The notes beneath the pieces are model-generated. The model was given only the letters and a program-made list of their open reading frames with translations, was not told where the DNA came from and did no database searches. Of a stretch of DNA of 64,000 bases, positions 1 to 11,272 are shown one piece after another (the first letter of the stretch is position 1; each line of letters begins with the position of its first letter). The stretch is from Rhexocercosporidium sp. MPI-PUGE-AT-0058 (lineage: Eukaryota > Ascomycota > Leotiomycetes > Helotiales): contig JAGTJL010000040.1 of the NCBI GenBank assembly GCA_020746875.1, forward strand, positions 62,001 to 126,000, in the 5' to 3' direction. Made by a program: the position numbers and the translations under genes.

Positions 1-1770
1 AAGTTTAATACTTTTTCTTAGCTAAATTACTCTTAAGTTTTTATTAATAAGCGATTAAATAAAGTCAAGAGCTATTAAATTAATTAAAAGTAGCGTATTT
101 ACTTTTATTAACTTAGCTAAAAGAGGAGTAAATAGCTCTACTCTCGAGCTTGAAAGCTTAATTAAAAGTTTTAATACCCCCGAGCTTATAAGCTCGTCGA
201 CTTTCATAGCGCTTATTGCTTCGCTTAGTTATTCTCTGTTTAAAGTAATAAATAATGTTTTTAATTTTAATATATTAAATGCGCTTAATCTGTGAGAATA
301 GGCGAGCAAATCAGGAATGAGGAAGCGCAGTAGGTGAGGACACGTGATCAAAGAGAGAGAATTGCTTGCTTGCTTAAATGCTTAAAGAGCTAGAAGAGCT
401 CTTCGGTAGTTATATATAAAATAATAGCTTCTTTAAAAGCTTCTACGACTACGTAACTGATTACGTAGCTTATACGAGTTACGTAATTGAATACGAGCGT
501 AATTTCCCGGAATACGAAGGTAATTTCCGGGCCGCGTGAGCAGTGGAAACTCCTTCGGCTATTCTAAGGTAGAATCGGCACGAGTTACCGAAGTGAAATC
601 CAATATAATCGGTTAATTATAATAAAACTAACGTTTTAATTTCTTTTTTCTTCTTTTAATATTTTCGTAAGATTTTTTAATATTAAGCGCGACTAGCCGA
701 CCGCTTTCTTTATATTTAAAGAGCTTAAATAAAAGAGGGTTTCGTTAAAAGTAATATTTCGAGTCACTATTATATATTATAATTAAGGCACTTAAATCTT
801 ATAAATATTAAATAAGACGTATTTAACTAAGTAATTAAGGTACGCTTATAAGTTGACTTTAAAAGCTTTTTTTTAGCGGAGAGCTTTTCGGTCTTTAACT
901 ATAAAATAAGCTCTACAGTCGTACGCATATAAGTTGCTTTAATTAGGCCGTAAATCGGTTATTAGCTTCAGCGTGAGCTCAAGGTCGTAATACCGAAAAT
1001 ATTACTTAAATTAAGCTTAAAACACTTTATTAAGATTTTTAAAACCTTTACGAGTAAATAAACTTATATTATAAAGAATAATTGCCGCTATTATTAATTC
1101 CGTCTAAAGCGCCCGAGGTAAATTAGCGGAGAAGCGCATTTTAATTAATTTATTAATTATTTCTTTGCCTACGCGCTCAGCTCTTTTATTAAGTTAATAT
1201 ATATATAAGGGAGTAGATTTAATATTAATATTATTTTCTTTATATTACTTTTTATACTTAATTAATTTATTAATCCTTATAATTAAAGTATCGTTATCTT
1301 AGCGTATTTTGTAAACTAAAAGCTTGAATTAGCGTTTTATCCACGCCTTAAACGGTTTAAGAATATTTAAAACGGCGATTAATCCTTTGATTTTCAAAAG
1401 CCGCCTGTAGAATTTCTTATTATATTTATTTTTAATTAATAAAAACTAATTATTTTTATTAAATCTTATTAAAAAATTAAATAAATCTTAAGAAATGCGG
1501 TAAAAAGAACGGGTAATTGCTCTCTTTAATTAACGACGACTTATTATTTATTATATTATAGCTACCGTATAATACTCGTATTTTAATTAAGTTAAGCCTT
1601 GAATTTCGACGTTACGCGCATTTTTTATTAAATTTTCTAAAGCTTCTTTTCTTAAGTGACTTACGCGCAGATACTATAAGTGGGCTTTATTAACTCGTAG
1701 TTTTAAATATTATCTACTCGATTAAAAGCTTTGGCGGATACTCTTCTTTAGCGTTAAAAATATTAAAAAG
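1..1770 (-). pseudogene. Ty1/copia pol remnant (integrase and downstream part), split by other insertions
   Basis: Minus-strand translation at about 1200 down to 1000 gives a run resembling the C-terminal half of a copia integrase, including GKEIINKLIKMRFSANLP followed by a W-x-E-like stretch and an LYN motif. This is the usual 'AERxG...MRxxANLP...W' block of fungal copia elements. The frame is broken by many TAA/TAG codons and the base composition is very AT-rich, as expected after RIP. A solo LTR (291-605) sits inside it. A Ty3/gypsy element is inserted at 1771, and the upstream part of the same copia element resumes at 8507. The 3' end lies outside the window. Orientation is well supported; exact domain borders are not. 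Confidence 0.6.
291..605 (-). mobile_element. Solo LTR of the copia family resident at 53462-59640
   Basis: About 315 bp matching in reverse orientation the LTRs at 53462-53774 and 59328-59640. On the plus strand it runs from TGTGAGAATAGG to GAAATCCAATA. It is flanked by a perfect 5-bp direct repeat, TAATC, at 286-290 and 606-610. LTR ends plus a 5-bp target duplication and no internal region indicate a solo LTR left by recombination between the two LTRs of a full element. Confidence 0.93.
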
Positions 1771-1972
1771 TATCAGGAGTAGAATCTAGTATGAGGAGGG
1801 TCGGGGGTTATACGGAAGGTTTGCAGGCTTAGCACGGATCACGTGTTAATATCTTTATTTATTTACTTCGGAGGGGAATAAAGAGGATTTAGAAGGCTAG
1901 AAATTAGTCTAAATTATAATTAATATACTTTGAACGTTTTAAATAATAATTCCCTATTATTTGAACCTTATA
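1771..1972 (+). repeat. 5' LTR of the Ty3/gypsy element
   Basis: 202 bp, starting TATCAGGAGTAGAATC (ancestral TG start altered to TA) and ending TTGAACCTTATA. It matches 8305-8506 over its whole length with mostly transition differences. I did not recognise a convincing primer-binding site immediately downstream. Confidence 0.93.
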
Positions 1973-2009
1973 TTCTAATCTTTTTATCTACACGGAGATA
2001 GTTCGTTAC

Positions 2010-3342
2010 TTATTCGAAGCCTTCACGAAACAATTACGATAGCTGGAAACAAGAAGAAGACAGCTTCAGCGGCAAAAGAGACACTACGATCACCCTTACC
2101 TCACTCCATCGATCAACCATCGAACACCCTTTGAAATGACCCTGAAGATGGTTCGCTCACGCGCAGCGAACAGTTCCAGCGCTCTGACGGAGGTTTAGAA
2201 GATCTCACGGATGACGACGAAGGGGGCTCGGATGCCGAAGCAGCTATCGAGGCTAAGCGACGACGAATTCTAGAGATTTAAATATAGATTAAGAGGAAGA
2301 AGGAGGAGAAGGCAGTTCGGAACCGAATCGAAGAGCTGGAGGAGGTAATGCGAGAGCGAGAGGATTTGGAGAGAGAATTGGCGGATATACTGCGAAGAGA
2401 ATAAGAAGAGGAGGAAAGCAGAGAATATATAGATGGAGGAAAGCGTCGACGCGCGAACACGGCCGGGGACCGCTATCGTGACGAACCCACGGGACTTCCT
2501 CGAAATGACTTCGATATGCGCCCGATATCGCATCGACGAATCCCAAAGATGCGAGAGCTTCCGATATATAAGGGCAAGAGCGCTGAAGAGGCTTAGTCTT
2601 TTATCTGAGGTGCTGAGCGGAGGTTCCGTCAAGATAAAAGGATAATATATACTACGAATGAAGATAAGATCAACGAGTGCGTTCTTGCTTTCGACGAGAA
2701 GGTAGAACGGAAGTGGACCGGGTTCGAATCGAGGGCTGGGACAAACTCATTCACTTAGGAAGGGTTTAAGTAGTGGATGCTAGATTTAATTATGGACCCT
2801 GGAAATCGAGAGCTTGCGGTACTTAATCGGTATGAGAACGCTTAACAGCGCGAGAACGAGTCGGTGGATGATTTCGTATCCTTCCTTAATGGCTTAGAGC
2901 AATAGTTGAAGATTAGAGACGATACGACGAGACGACGGACTCTTTACGCTAAACTGAAGCCTGAGTTAAGGAGAGAAATCACTAAACTCAGCACTACTAG
3001 AATCACTAGAACTTACGAAGAGCTGGTATCTCTAGCTCGTCGCATTGAGAATGCTAACAAGGTAAATGATTAGAACAGACCCCGGAAGGATACCGACAAG
3101 GCTCCGAAGAAGGACAACGATCGTCCTCGTAGTGATAAATTATCTTATATTTCTTTTTCAAACTCAAACCGAAGGCGAGACGAGTTTAGTAATACGAATC
3201 GGACCCTTATCGGTGCTAGGTCGGGAGCAGAAGAATCGAGTAGCAAGGAATGCTTCCGCTGCAAAAAGCTAGGCTATTTAGTAGCAAAATGCCCGGAGGT
3301 TACGTATTATAATTATTAAAAGAAAGGATATGTTTCTTTAGA
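2010..3342 (+). pseudogene. gag of the Ty3/gypsy element
   Basis: The broken frame after the 5' LTR encodes a charged N-terminal region, then a capsid-like stretch at about 2640-3060 (including RRRTLYAKLKPELRREI). Two zinc-knuckle relics follow: 3248-3295 reads C-F-R-C-x4-Y-x4-C (CCHC with His replaced by Tyr), and 3301-3350 reads Y-x2-Y-x4-Y-x4-C. Cys/His to Tyr replacement is what C-to-T/G-to-A mutation produces. Several TAG/TAA codons interrupt the frame. In an intact element this protein would package element RNA in virus-like particles. Confidence 0.75.
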
Positions 3343-3800
3343 TTGCACGGAGTTATAATAAACGGGAAACGGACTAGCCCGATCTTAATCTCTTTACTGC
3401 TAATAAGATCGGGCGAGGAAGAGGAACGGCAGAGGATTATAATACCGGTAGAGATTCGGACTCAAGACGGAAGAGTGCGGATCGAACGAGCACTTCTCGA
3501 CAGCGGTACTGAAAGCAACTGTATTTCTCAGGCGCTTGCAATCGAATGCGAATGGAAGCCTGTAACTAACTAAATTGATTTAGCTATAATTAAAAGAAGA
3601 GAAGTTATTACTTACGGAACTCATTCCTTATAATTGCATATCACTGACAGCGAAGGCATTACGAAAGGATATCGGCAGTCGTATATCGCCTGCGACTTCG
3701 AGATTCCAGGAGTTACTTTTATCTTAGGATTTCCTTAGCTTAAGGAAATTGACCTTACTATTAGCTTTCGATCGAAGACCTGGCGGTTTCCTTTCGAAAG
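3343..3800 (+). pseudogene. Retroviral-type aspartic protease region of the Ty3/gypsy element
   Basis: Frame open from 3343 to 3573, encoding RALLDSGTESNCIS. The D-S-G catalytic triad is preceded by a hydrophobic/charged beta strand, as in retropepsins. Downstream frames continue to about 3800 with a predicted flap/second-half region (a G-F-P-like turn near 3727) but with stops. The intact enzyme would cleave the Gag-Pol polyprotein. The catalytic Asp codon survives even though neighbouring codons are lost. Confidence 0.75.
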
Positions 3801-3959
3801 GAATCAAGTTAACGTTATTTCTGCTAGGAAATTTGCGAAGAAAACTCGGAAGGATCAAGTATATTACGTCGTACTTAACGCTAAGATTATCGAAGGTGCC
3901 GAGTTGCCTCCGAAATATATCGATTACCAGGAGATCTTCAGCGAAACAGGTGCTAGAAC

Positions 3960-5330
3960 GCTACTTAAATACTATCCGATAGAGCATCGAATCGACCTCG
4001 AACCTGGCAAGGAACCATTATAGGGACTTGTTTACTTACTCTCCGAATCAGAGCTGATAGTGCTCCGAGAATACCTCGAAGCGAGTTTAAAAAAGGGTTG
4101 GATCCGAAGGTCTATTAGCCTTGCAGGAGCGTTTATTCTGTTTGTGCCTAAGAAAGGCGGAGGACTGCGATTATGTGTCGATTATAGAGGACTTAATGTT
4201 GTTACGGTGAAGAATCGGACCCTTTTACTTTTAATTAGTGAAACCCTCGATCGGTTAAGACGCGCTAAAGTATTTATAAAGCTAAACCTAAAGGATGCGT
4301 ATCACCGGCTCCGAATCAAGCAAGGCGACGAATAGAAGACGGTATTTCGGACCCGATACGGATACTTTAAGTATTGCGTGCTTTCTTTTGGACTCTCGAA
4401 TACTCCAGCGACATTTTAAGCTTATATTAACCAAGCCTTAATTAAGCTAATAGACGTCACTTATGTAGTCTACTTAAACGATATCCTTATCTTCTCTGAG
4501 AGCATCGAAGATTATACGGAAGCTGTTCGGGAGGTCCTCGAAAGGCTTCGCACTTATAAACTCTACGCTAACTTTAAGAAATGCGCATTCGATACTGATA
4601 CTGTAGAGTTTTTAGGGTTCGTAGTAGGCCCGACAGGTATCCGAATGGACTCCTCCCGAGTCGAGAGTATCCAGAAGTGGCTTTTACTTAAGTCGTGGCG
4701 AGATATATAAGTATTTTTAAGGTTTATTAACTTTTACTGCCGTTTTATCCGTAGTTATGCAAAAGTTACTTAACTTATTATTAATTTATTAAAAGGAATA
4801 TAAAGAGGAAGGAAGACGGAGCTATTTCGATTCCCTCGCGCAGCTATTACAGCGTTCTTAATCTTACGAGAGAGATTCTCTTAAGCTCCGATCCTTTGCT
4901 ATTTCGACCCTTAACTAAAGATTCGGGTAGAAACAGATACTTCGAAATTCGTTATTAGTGGAATCTTATCTTAATTATTCGGCAGCGGTACGGAGGCTCG
5001 ATGGCATCTTATCGCATTCTACTCGAAGAAGCTCTCTCTTACTGAGCAACGATATGAAGTTTATGACGGGGAGCTAATAGTAATAGTGCATGCATTTAAG
5101 TAATGGAGTTAATACTTCCGAGGCGCTTTTAATATTATTACGGTCCGAATAGATTATTATAATCTCAAATACTTTATAACGAAACGGAAGCTTACCGGAC
5201 GGCAAGCGAGATAGGCCGATGAACTAGCTGAATTCGATTTTGTTATTAAATATCGGACTGAGGCTACAAATCCTGCTGATAAGCCTTCGCGAAGACCTGA
5301 CTTCAGAGACTCGGAACTTAGTCGGAGTGA
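3960..5330 (+). pseudogene. Reverse transcriptase and RNase H of the Ty3/gypsy element
   Basis: At 4060-4335 the translation contains the RT fingers motifs ([20 protein letters not shown], then [20 protein letters not shown], then DAYHRLRIK). Further on (about 4459-4500) the catalytic box reads V-Y-L-N-D-I-L-I-F-S, i.e. YLDD changed to YLND. At about 4915-5000 the RNase H start ETDTSKFVISGI is recognisable. Stops such as that at 4333 and at tryptophan/glutamine positions fit RIP. These domains would copy element RNA into DNA; loss of the first catalytic Asp of the DD pair rules out present activity. Confidence 0.85.
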
Positions 5331-5751
5331 AAACGAAGAAGAAGAGTAGTTACCGACGTTGCATCGGAAGCTACGCTTAGCTGCGATATTGTAGAAGAGA
5401 AGGCCTTTATTAATAGCATTTCTAAAGTCGGGACTTAGATAACCCCGTACCGATGAGTTATCGGAGCCAGATTAAGGATCGTTTATGAAGGATTTATGGG
5501 GCAGCGAAGAGCAATCGGAAGGGGTACGAGGGACTCCCGACGGGTTTATTACTGGTATTACTGGTTGCAAATAGTATATATTACGGCGAGTAGCAGTTAT
5601 ACTATTATAAACCGAAACAGCAGGCAGCGAACCTTCGGAACCGATTTAAAGCATAATCCTTAATTTACAGAAGGCAGATTCTTTTGTAATAAATAAGACG
5701 TACGAATCGATTCCGAGGGGACGTCGAGCTGGGTCCGAAGGATACTGGAAA

Positions 5752-6560
5752 ATGTGCGAAGATGGACTATTACGATATCGTGGCAGGACTTATGTGCCAC
5801 TCGAGAAGTCACTTCAGAATGAGATCTTAAGTATTAATCACGATAATGCCGTAGTAGGATACTTCGGGTTCCGAAGAACCTTCGAATTGCTTTCGAGGAA
5901 ATACTTTTGGCAAGGATTACGTACAAACGTTAAGAAGTATATGAGTACTTGCGCAAAATATTAAAGAGGGAAACTAAGAAAGCACCGACCTTACGGCGAG
6001 TTAGCCCCGTTTCTTATTCCTTTAAAACCTTAGGAAGAGATAATTATAGATTTTATTACAGACTTACCGCTAAGTAAAAGAATAAGTCGAGTATACGATT
6101 TTATTCTCGTAATCGTCGATCGATTTACGAAGTTAGTTCGGTATATCCCCGTGACGAAGACGATTACTGCACCCGAGTTAGCCGAGTTTTTTATATAATA
6201 TATATATAAGGACTTTAAATGCCTTAAGGGTATTATTATTAATAGAAGCTCTATTTTTATAAGCAAGTTCTAGTCTTTAGTAATATTCTACTTTTAGGTT
6301 CGACGCCGACTTAATACCGCATTTCATCCGCAAACTAATAGGCAAACCGAACGGCAAAACTAAGTCTTAGAATTTTATTTGAAAATATATTATGATTACC
6401 GCTAAGATGATTAGGCTTTTAAGCTAGCCTTAGCGGAATTCATATATAATAATTCGGTGCATGCATTTACTAGTTCGACACCTTTTCGGATGTTATACGG
6501 GTTTAACCCGGAGCTTGGTTCGAACGTCGAGGACGACGTCCAAGAAGGAAGGGCACTTGC
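5752..6560 (+). pseudogene. Integrase (zinc-binding and catalytic core) of the Ty3/gypsy element
   Basis: An open segment at 5752-5964 is the H2C2 zinc region; the second His and last Cys positions read Tyr (HDNAVVGYFG... CAKY). The core begins near 6031 with IIDFITDLPLSK (first catalytic Asp) and a DRFTK motif. It continues to the TERQN motif near 6345, which carries the catalytic Glu, then the conserved A-E-F-x-Y-N-N-S block at about 6430. Stops interrupt the frame several times. The intact protein would insert the cDNA copy into host DNA. Confidence 0.85.
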
Positions 6561-6659
6561 TGTAGTTGAGAGAGTGAGACTTTTATAGCAGGAAAGAGAA
6601 GTACTTGCGGAGAAGCTTCGAATTGCTTCTGAATCTTATAAGAAGTTCTACGATACTAA

Positions 6660-7130
6660 ATACAAAAAGACTAAGTTTTAAGTCGGAGATATGGTTTTAT
6701 TAGCTACGAAGCACCTTCGACAGTTAAAGCCTTCTCGGAAGCTTACTAATAAATTTCTAAGGCTTTTTAAAATCAAAAGAGTTATTTATAATTATAGTCA
6801 AGTATATCAGCTCGAACTGCTCCCGACTTATCGTATTCACGATACTTTTTATGTATTACTTTTAGAACCGTAGCAAGGACGAAAGGGAGTCGAAGCCAGA
6901 CCGGAGGCAATTCAAGTTCAAGAGCAAGAAGAGTTCGAGGTTAAGTCTATTTAAGCTCATAAGGATACGAAGCGAGGTCGCTTATATTTAGTTCGTTAGA
7001 AGGGTTATTTTATTATAGATGATACTTGGGAGCTTATAAGTTATTTTGCACACGCTAAGGATGCGTTATAAGAATACTTAAGGGATATATTAAGAGAAAG
7101 GAAATCGGAATTATAATAGAAGTTACGAAA
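6660..7130 (+). pseudogene. Pol C-terminus with chromodomain-like tail of the Ty3/gypsy element
   Basis: 6691-6873 encodes the post-integrase 'GDMVLL...LxPxRKLxxKFLxxFKI' segment ending in the H-x-x-F-x-V-x-L-L region. At about 6985-7075 the frame reads LVR-stop-KGYF, then DDTWELISYFAHAKDAL. This is the canonical chromodomain core (LVRWKGY...DTWEP...L..A...L) with the first tryptophan turned into TAG. Chromodomains of this element class target insertion to chromatin marks such as H3K9 methylation (family knowledge). That places the element among chromoviruses. Confidence 0.8.
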
Positions 7131-7299
7131 ATGAAAGGATTAAGAGCAGAAGTCTTTATTTAAACCCCGAAAGGCGCCGGAGGCAAAACGAAAGAAGCCC
7201 AAAGGTATAAACCGCAATATAATAAAAAGCCCGAAGGCGCTATCTACAGCTCGAGGCTGCCGCTAGAAGAGCGGAGACGGCGGGCCCGAAGATCTTCCT

Positions 7300-7740
7300 T
7301 TATATCCTCGTCTTTATCTTCATCTTCATCCTTATCCTTCTCTTCCTTAACTTCGCCCTCGGGGGCCTATCGAAGTCAGTACGGAGGAAATACGAAGGCA
7401 TATTAATACTTACAGGAATACGACGTAATAACTCTCGAAGGAGAGCGTTGGTCTTGTTCTGCGTAGCGAGAAGCTGGCGAAGGAAGGTATTAGTAATAGC
7501 AGCAGCGGCAAGAGCAGCAGCAGCAGCGGCGGCAGGACGGGGGGTGGCGGAAGCGGGACGGAAGGGAAACAAGGCGTTACCGCCAGTAAACCGGGCGGCC
7601 CGAGCAGATCGGTCCACCGCGGCTACTACGGCAATAGCTAGGTCCCGAACCTCGTCGGCCGAAGCAAAACCGGAAGCGAAGTCATCTTAAGCCGCAAGTA
7701 GCTCTAGGGCAAGGTCGTATGCCTCCTCGGGGAGCTATCG
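7300..7740 (-). CDS. Antisense open frame between pol and the 3' LTR (unknown product)
   Basis: On the minus strand an open frame of about 105 codons (7617 to 7300) encodes an Ala/Arg-rich N-terminal half, then a leucine-rich stretch (NTFLRQLLATQNKTNALLRE) and a basic tail (RKRRIRMKMKIKT). The frame continues upstream through only two stops, a TAA and a TAG. Both are compatible with mutated CAA/CAG or TGG, and the translation around them is protein-like (PEEAYDLALELLAA, then DDFASGFASADEVRDLAIA). Base composition here is much richer in GC than the rest of the element. There is no recognisable domain and no known function. A competing plus-strand frame (7448-7690) is low-complexity. It may be an accessory antisense gene of this element family or chance. 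Confidence 0.35.
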
Positions 7741-8304
7741 GAGTTAATACGGATGCTCTAATATTTATTAATAACGAAGGGATATCGGAGTACTTACGGC
7801 GACACACCGGGACTTCTAATCGCGGCAGCGATTATACTTGGTGCTGTTGGCCTTCGAAAAGGCATAGACGTGATTTATTACGCTATTGGCGAGGTGGCGG
7901 GCGCAGCGGCAGCAAATCGAAGCTATGACGAAGGCAAGTCGGATATATAGTCTGGTATAGTATGATATAGTATGACGGGAGGGAGACGGAGGGATAGCGA
8001 AACCAAATCGGAGGGGAAGATAATAATATTAATTAAAGATTAGATTTATTTAAGGGCTAAAATATAAATAACTTATAGCAGAACTCGCTACACCGCCTAA
8101 TTACGCGAACTACTACTGATCTAGACCCGTTTATATTCCGATTTAAGTCCGTAATATTATTATTTACTCTACGAGTAGATTATTCTTATTCTAAGGAATC
8201 GAGTCCGACTTGGGTCCGTATGTATTTCGATTTACGTCCGCTACATTATAATTACCGCTATATCACCTCGTATCTTAGGGATAAGATTCTAAGAGAAGGG
8301 GTAA

Positions 8305-8506
8305 TATTAGGAGTGGAATCTAATATAAGGAGAGTCGGGGGTTATACGGAAGGTTTGCAGGCTTGGCACGGATCACGTATTAATATCTTTATTTATTTAC
8401 TTCGGAGGAGAGTAAAAAGGATTTAAAAGGCTAGAGATCAGTCTGAATTACAATTAACATACCTTGAACGTTTTGAATAGTAATTCCCTATCATTTGAAC
8501 CTTACA
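8305..8506 (+). repeat. 3' LTR of the Ty3/gypsy element
   Basis: 202 bp matching 1771-1972; begins TATTAGGAGTGGAATC and ends TTTGAACCTTACA. It is followed directly by AAAAG, identical to the 5 bp preceding the 5' LTR. Confidence 0.93.
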
Positions 8507-10865
8507 AAAAGCTATAATTTAAGCGAGTCAAAATACGGCGAGTAATTAAAAAAACCGAAGAATAGTTAAAAGGCTTATATTTAAAAAAAGTTAAGTTAAA
8601 TTATCGCTATAATTATTTTAAAATTAAATTATCTCTAGTTATTCCCGTGCGTAAAATATAATTTAAATTATTATATTAAACTCTTATTTATAAAAAGCGA
8701 GCTTCTGAAATAATATTAATATTAAAGCTTTTAATAATAGTGACGTTCGAGAGGGTTAAATCGCTTATATTCGGTCCGTTAAAGCCGTGAAAAGCACTTT
8801 TAAAGACTTAGGTACCGCGGCCCTTAATTATTAAGCTTAACGTTCCGGCCTTAATGCTATTATCCGTAGTAGATTTAATAAAGCTTCCGAAGACGAGAAG
8901 AGCTTCTGAATTTATTAAATAAGTAATAGCTCTATTATTAAATAAAGTATTTTTTACGAGCGGATAACGATTCATATTTATAATAACGTATACTCTTATA
9001 GCAGCGAGAGCTTTATTAAGAAATTCGGGGCTTATAAGGCAAGCTTAAACGTTTTTAGAGTATTTTGCTTTTGTTAAAGTAGCTGGCTTTAGAATTATAA
9101 GAGCTATTAATGCCTAAGTAGAAAAAGAATTACCGGAAAGTAGTCCGGAAGCTAATTACGTTATTAATAATATATTCTTATTAAATTTAATAATTTCTCG
9201 GCGGAAGTTAAGGAAGTCGTTTTTTAGTCGGAGTCGAGTCTTTTTAATTTCTTTTATTAATAATAAGTTCCTAAGGTTGCTCGCCGTCGAGCCGTCGTAG
9301 TAATACCGAAGTCTATAATAATTAATAGCCTTATAACGGTAAAAGCGATGTTTATACGGGCAGGTATTTACTTACGTGTTTGGCGACTAGTTTCGTTAAA
9401 CCGATAAGGTTATAAAAGTATTTAATCTTCTTTTAAAAGTAATATATAAGCTTATTATCTTTTATTATTTAAAAGCTATAAGTAATTCCTTATTAAGAGT
9501 AAATAATTAATTAACGTAATTAAATAACAAGTACTAGTTTATTATTCTAAGAGTATTATTTTTTAATAATTTAGAGTGCCGTTCGCGCGCTTATTCCGGT
9601 GCGAGCTTCTCTTATACCGCCTTAATAAAGTCAAGTATTACTAGCGGTTTTTTAACGTCCGGTAAGTCGTATAAAAGAGTATTTTAATAAGCCGCTTTTT
9701 ATTTTTAAAGTTACTCTTTAAGATTAATTCGCCTTGCTTTAATAATAGCGAGCTTCTTTTTATAAATAAATTATATTAACGTACAAATACTTATTTTTGA
9801 AAGAGCGTAATCTTTTTTAAGGATTCGGAGGAGTAACTAAAGAATCTATAACTTTAATTAAGAGTCTTTATTTATTATCTCGGTTAATTACTCTTTTTTC
9901 ATACGAGTTTATTCGTTCTCGCATTCCTTAACTGCTCCTTAATAAATAAAGGGATTAATTATCTTTTAAATTTACTTATAAGCTACTTTATAAGCTCGAG
10001 CTTTTTCCGTTTATTATACGAGCTTTCTTACGTGTTCTTTTATAAGAGTAATATATATTAAAGTTATATTCTTAATTATAGCCTTTACCGGTGGTAATAC
10101 GCTCGGCTTAAGGCCTTTTTTTATAAAGTCGCGAGTATCTTTATCTTATTTTACTTAAGCCTGGAAGTTATACTTAATAGCTTTTTTATTTTATTATATT
10201 TTTAAATTATTTAATAATAAGGGTTTTAGTTCGGCGTCGAAAAGATTAAGAATAATTAATAACGTACGGTTTATTAAATTTTATATTTTATAAAAGATAT
10301 AAAAGGATTTAAACGCTTAATATTAAGGAGTTTAAGTGCGCTTATTATAATTAAGAGGAGTTCGATTATTTAAAAAAGAAGCTAAAGTTAAGTTTATTAT
10401 AGCGAAGGAATTCCTCTCGTAAGCTCCGAGTATTCGATAAAGGAGGAAAGACTGGAAAAGTATTGAATTTAATTACTCGGCTTTTATACTTGTCCAAAGT
10501 GGAATCGAAGAGTTAGTGGAAAAACAGCGGTATAAATTATACTTTATAATAAAGTGGAAAACTCTATAACGTATAATAAATGCTCTCCTTTTATAAACTT
10601 GCCTTATAAGCTTTACTTAAATTAATAATATATAAAAAGAAGAATATTAACTTAATAGCTTTATTAACGGGGCTTATAACTATAATATAAAAGTGGATTA
10701 AAGCGCTATAAGTAATTATAATTAAATTAAAGTGATTAAAATATTATTTTAAAAGCTTTAAGAATTAAAAGAAAACAGTTATTCTCCTGAAGGCGGTCTA
10801 CAATAGCAGAACCTAATTAGGTCACGTGCAATGCCAAGAGAGCAGCTGCCCATGCCTATACGACA
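8507..10865 (-). pseudogene. Upstream half of the split copia element (gag, protease, 5' LTR end)
   Basis: Minus-strand translation at about 8900-8690 resembles a copia protease/pre-integrase segment: a G-x-G-T turn followed by NVTIIKSFNINIISEARLL-like residues, where NV-x-x-x-P-x-x-x-x-N-L-x-S is expected. Farther right (about 9300-10400) the sequence is more degenerate and only gag-like. At 10865 the minus strand starts TGTCGTATAGGCATGGGCAG, a plausible LTR start (TGTCG), so the element probably begins there. It is continuous with 1-1770 across the gypsy insertion. The LTR length cannot be set because the partner LTR lies outside the window. Confidence 0.5.
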
Positions 10866-11272
10866 TTAATATATTTTTAAGAAACTTTTATATATATATA
10901 TTAAAGGCTATTTTCTATTACTTTAAGGATATGAGCTTTAAACGTGCGAACTTAATTAAATAAAACCTAATTAACTTTAAAACATATAAGTAAAATGCTC
11001 TAAATAAGAGCCTTACGAAATGCTTTACGTAAATATTAAACGACTTTACGCATATGCGCCACGGCTTTATATTTAATTTCTAAAGTAATAACTTTATATA
11101 TAATAAACTTATATAAGTATACTCACACTGATTAAAGTACTGAAACACATGTTCCGCATTACTTATAATACTTAGTAAGTTTATCCGCTTTTAACTTTAT
11201 ATATTTATATATTTTTATTTTTTTAATATACTTTTAATATTTTTATTTTTATTTTTAATACTATTAAGAGAT
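10866..11272. other. AT-rich non-coding spacer
   Basis: Very AT-rich sequence with A/T runs and no open frame or motif I can name. It is probably RIP-degraded repeat DNA between the copia remnant and the next solo LTR. Confidence 0.5.

Larger units (their letters stand above)
1771..8506 (+). mobile_element. Complete Ty3/gypsy (chromovirus-type) retrotransposon, RIP-damaged
   Basis: A 6.74-kb element bounded by two 202-bp direct LTRs (1771-1972 and 8305-8506) and flanked by a perfect target duplication AAAAG (1766-1770 and 8507-8511). The order gag, protease, reverse transcriptase, RNase H, integrase, chromodomain-like tail is that of Ty3/gypsy chromoviruses. All frames carry stops and conserved residues are altered by G-to-A/C-to-T changes, so it is not autonomous now. 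It is inserted in a minus-strand copia element. A GC-richer segment with an antisense open frame lies between the pol end and the 3' LTR and is listed separately. Confidence 0.95.

Noticed and set aside
2270..2632. Minus-strand 120-codon frame over the gypsy gag start
   Set aside because: Antisense shadow of the purine-rich gag coding strand; Leu/Ser-rich translation without domain character.
7719..7928. Plus-strand 69-codon frame after the chromodomain
   Set aside because: No motif; the opposite strand shows a more protein-like continuation, and this frame is short.
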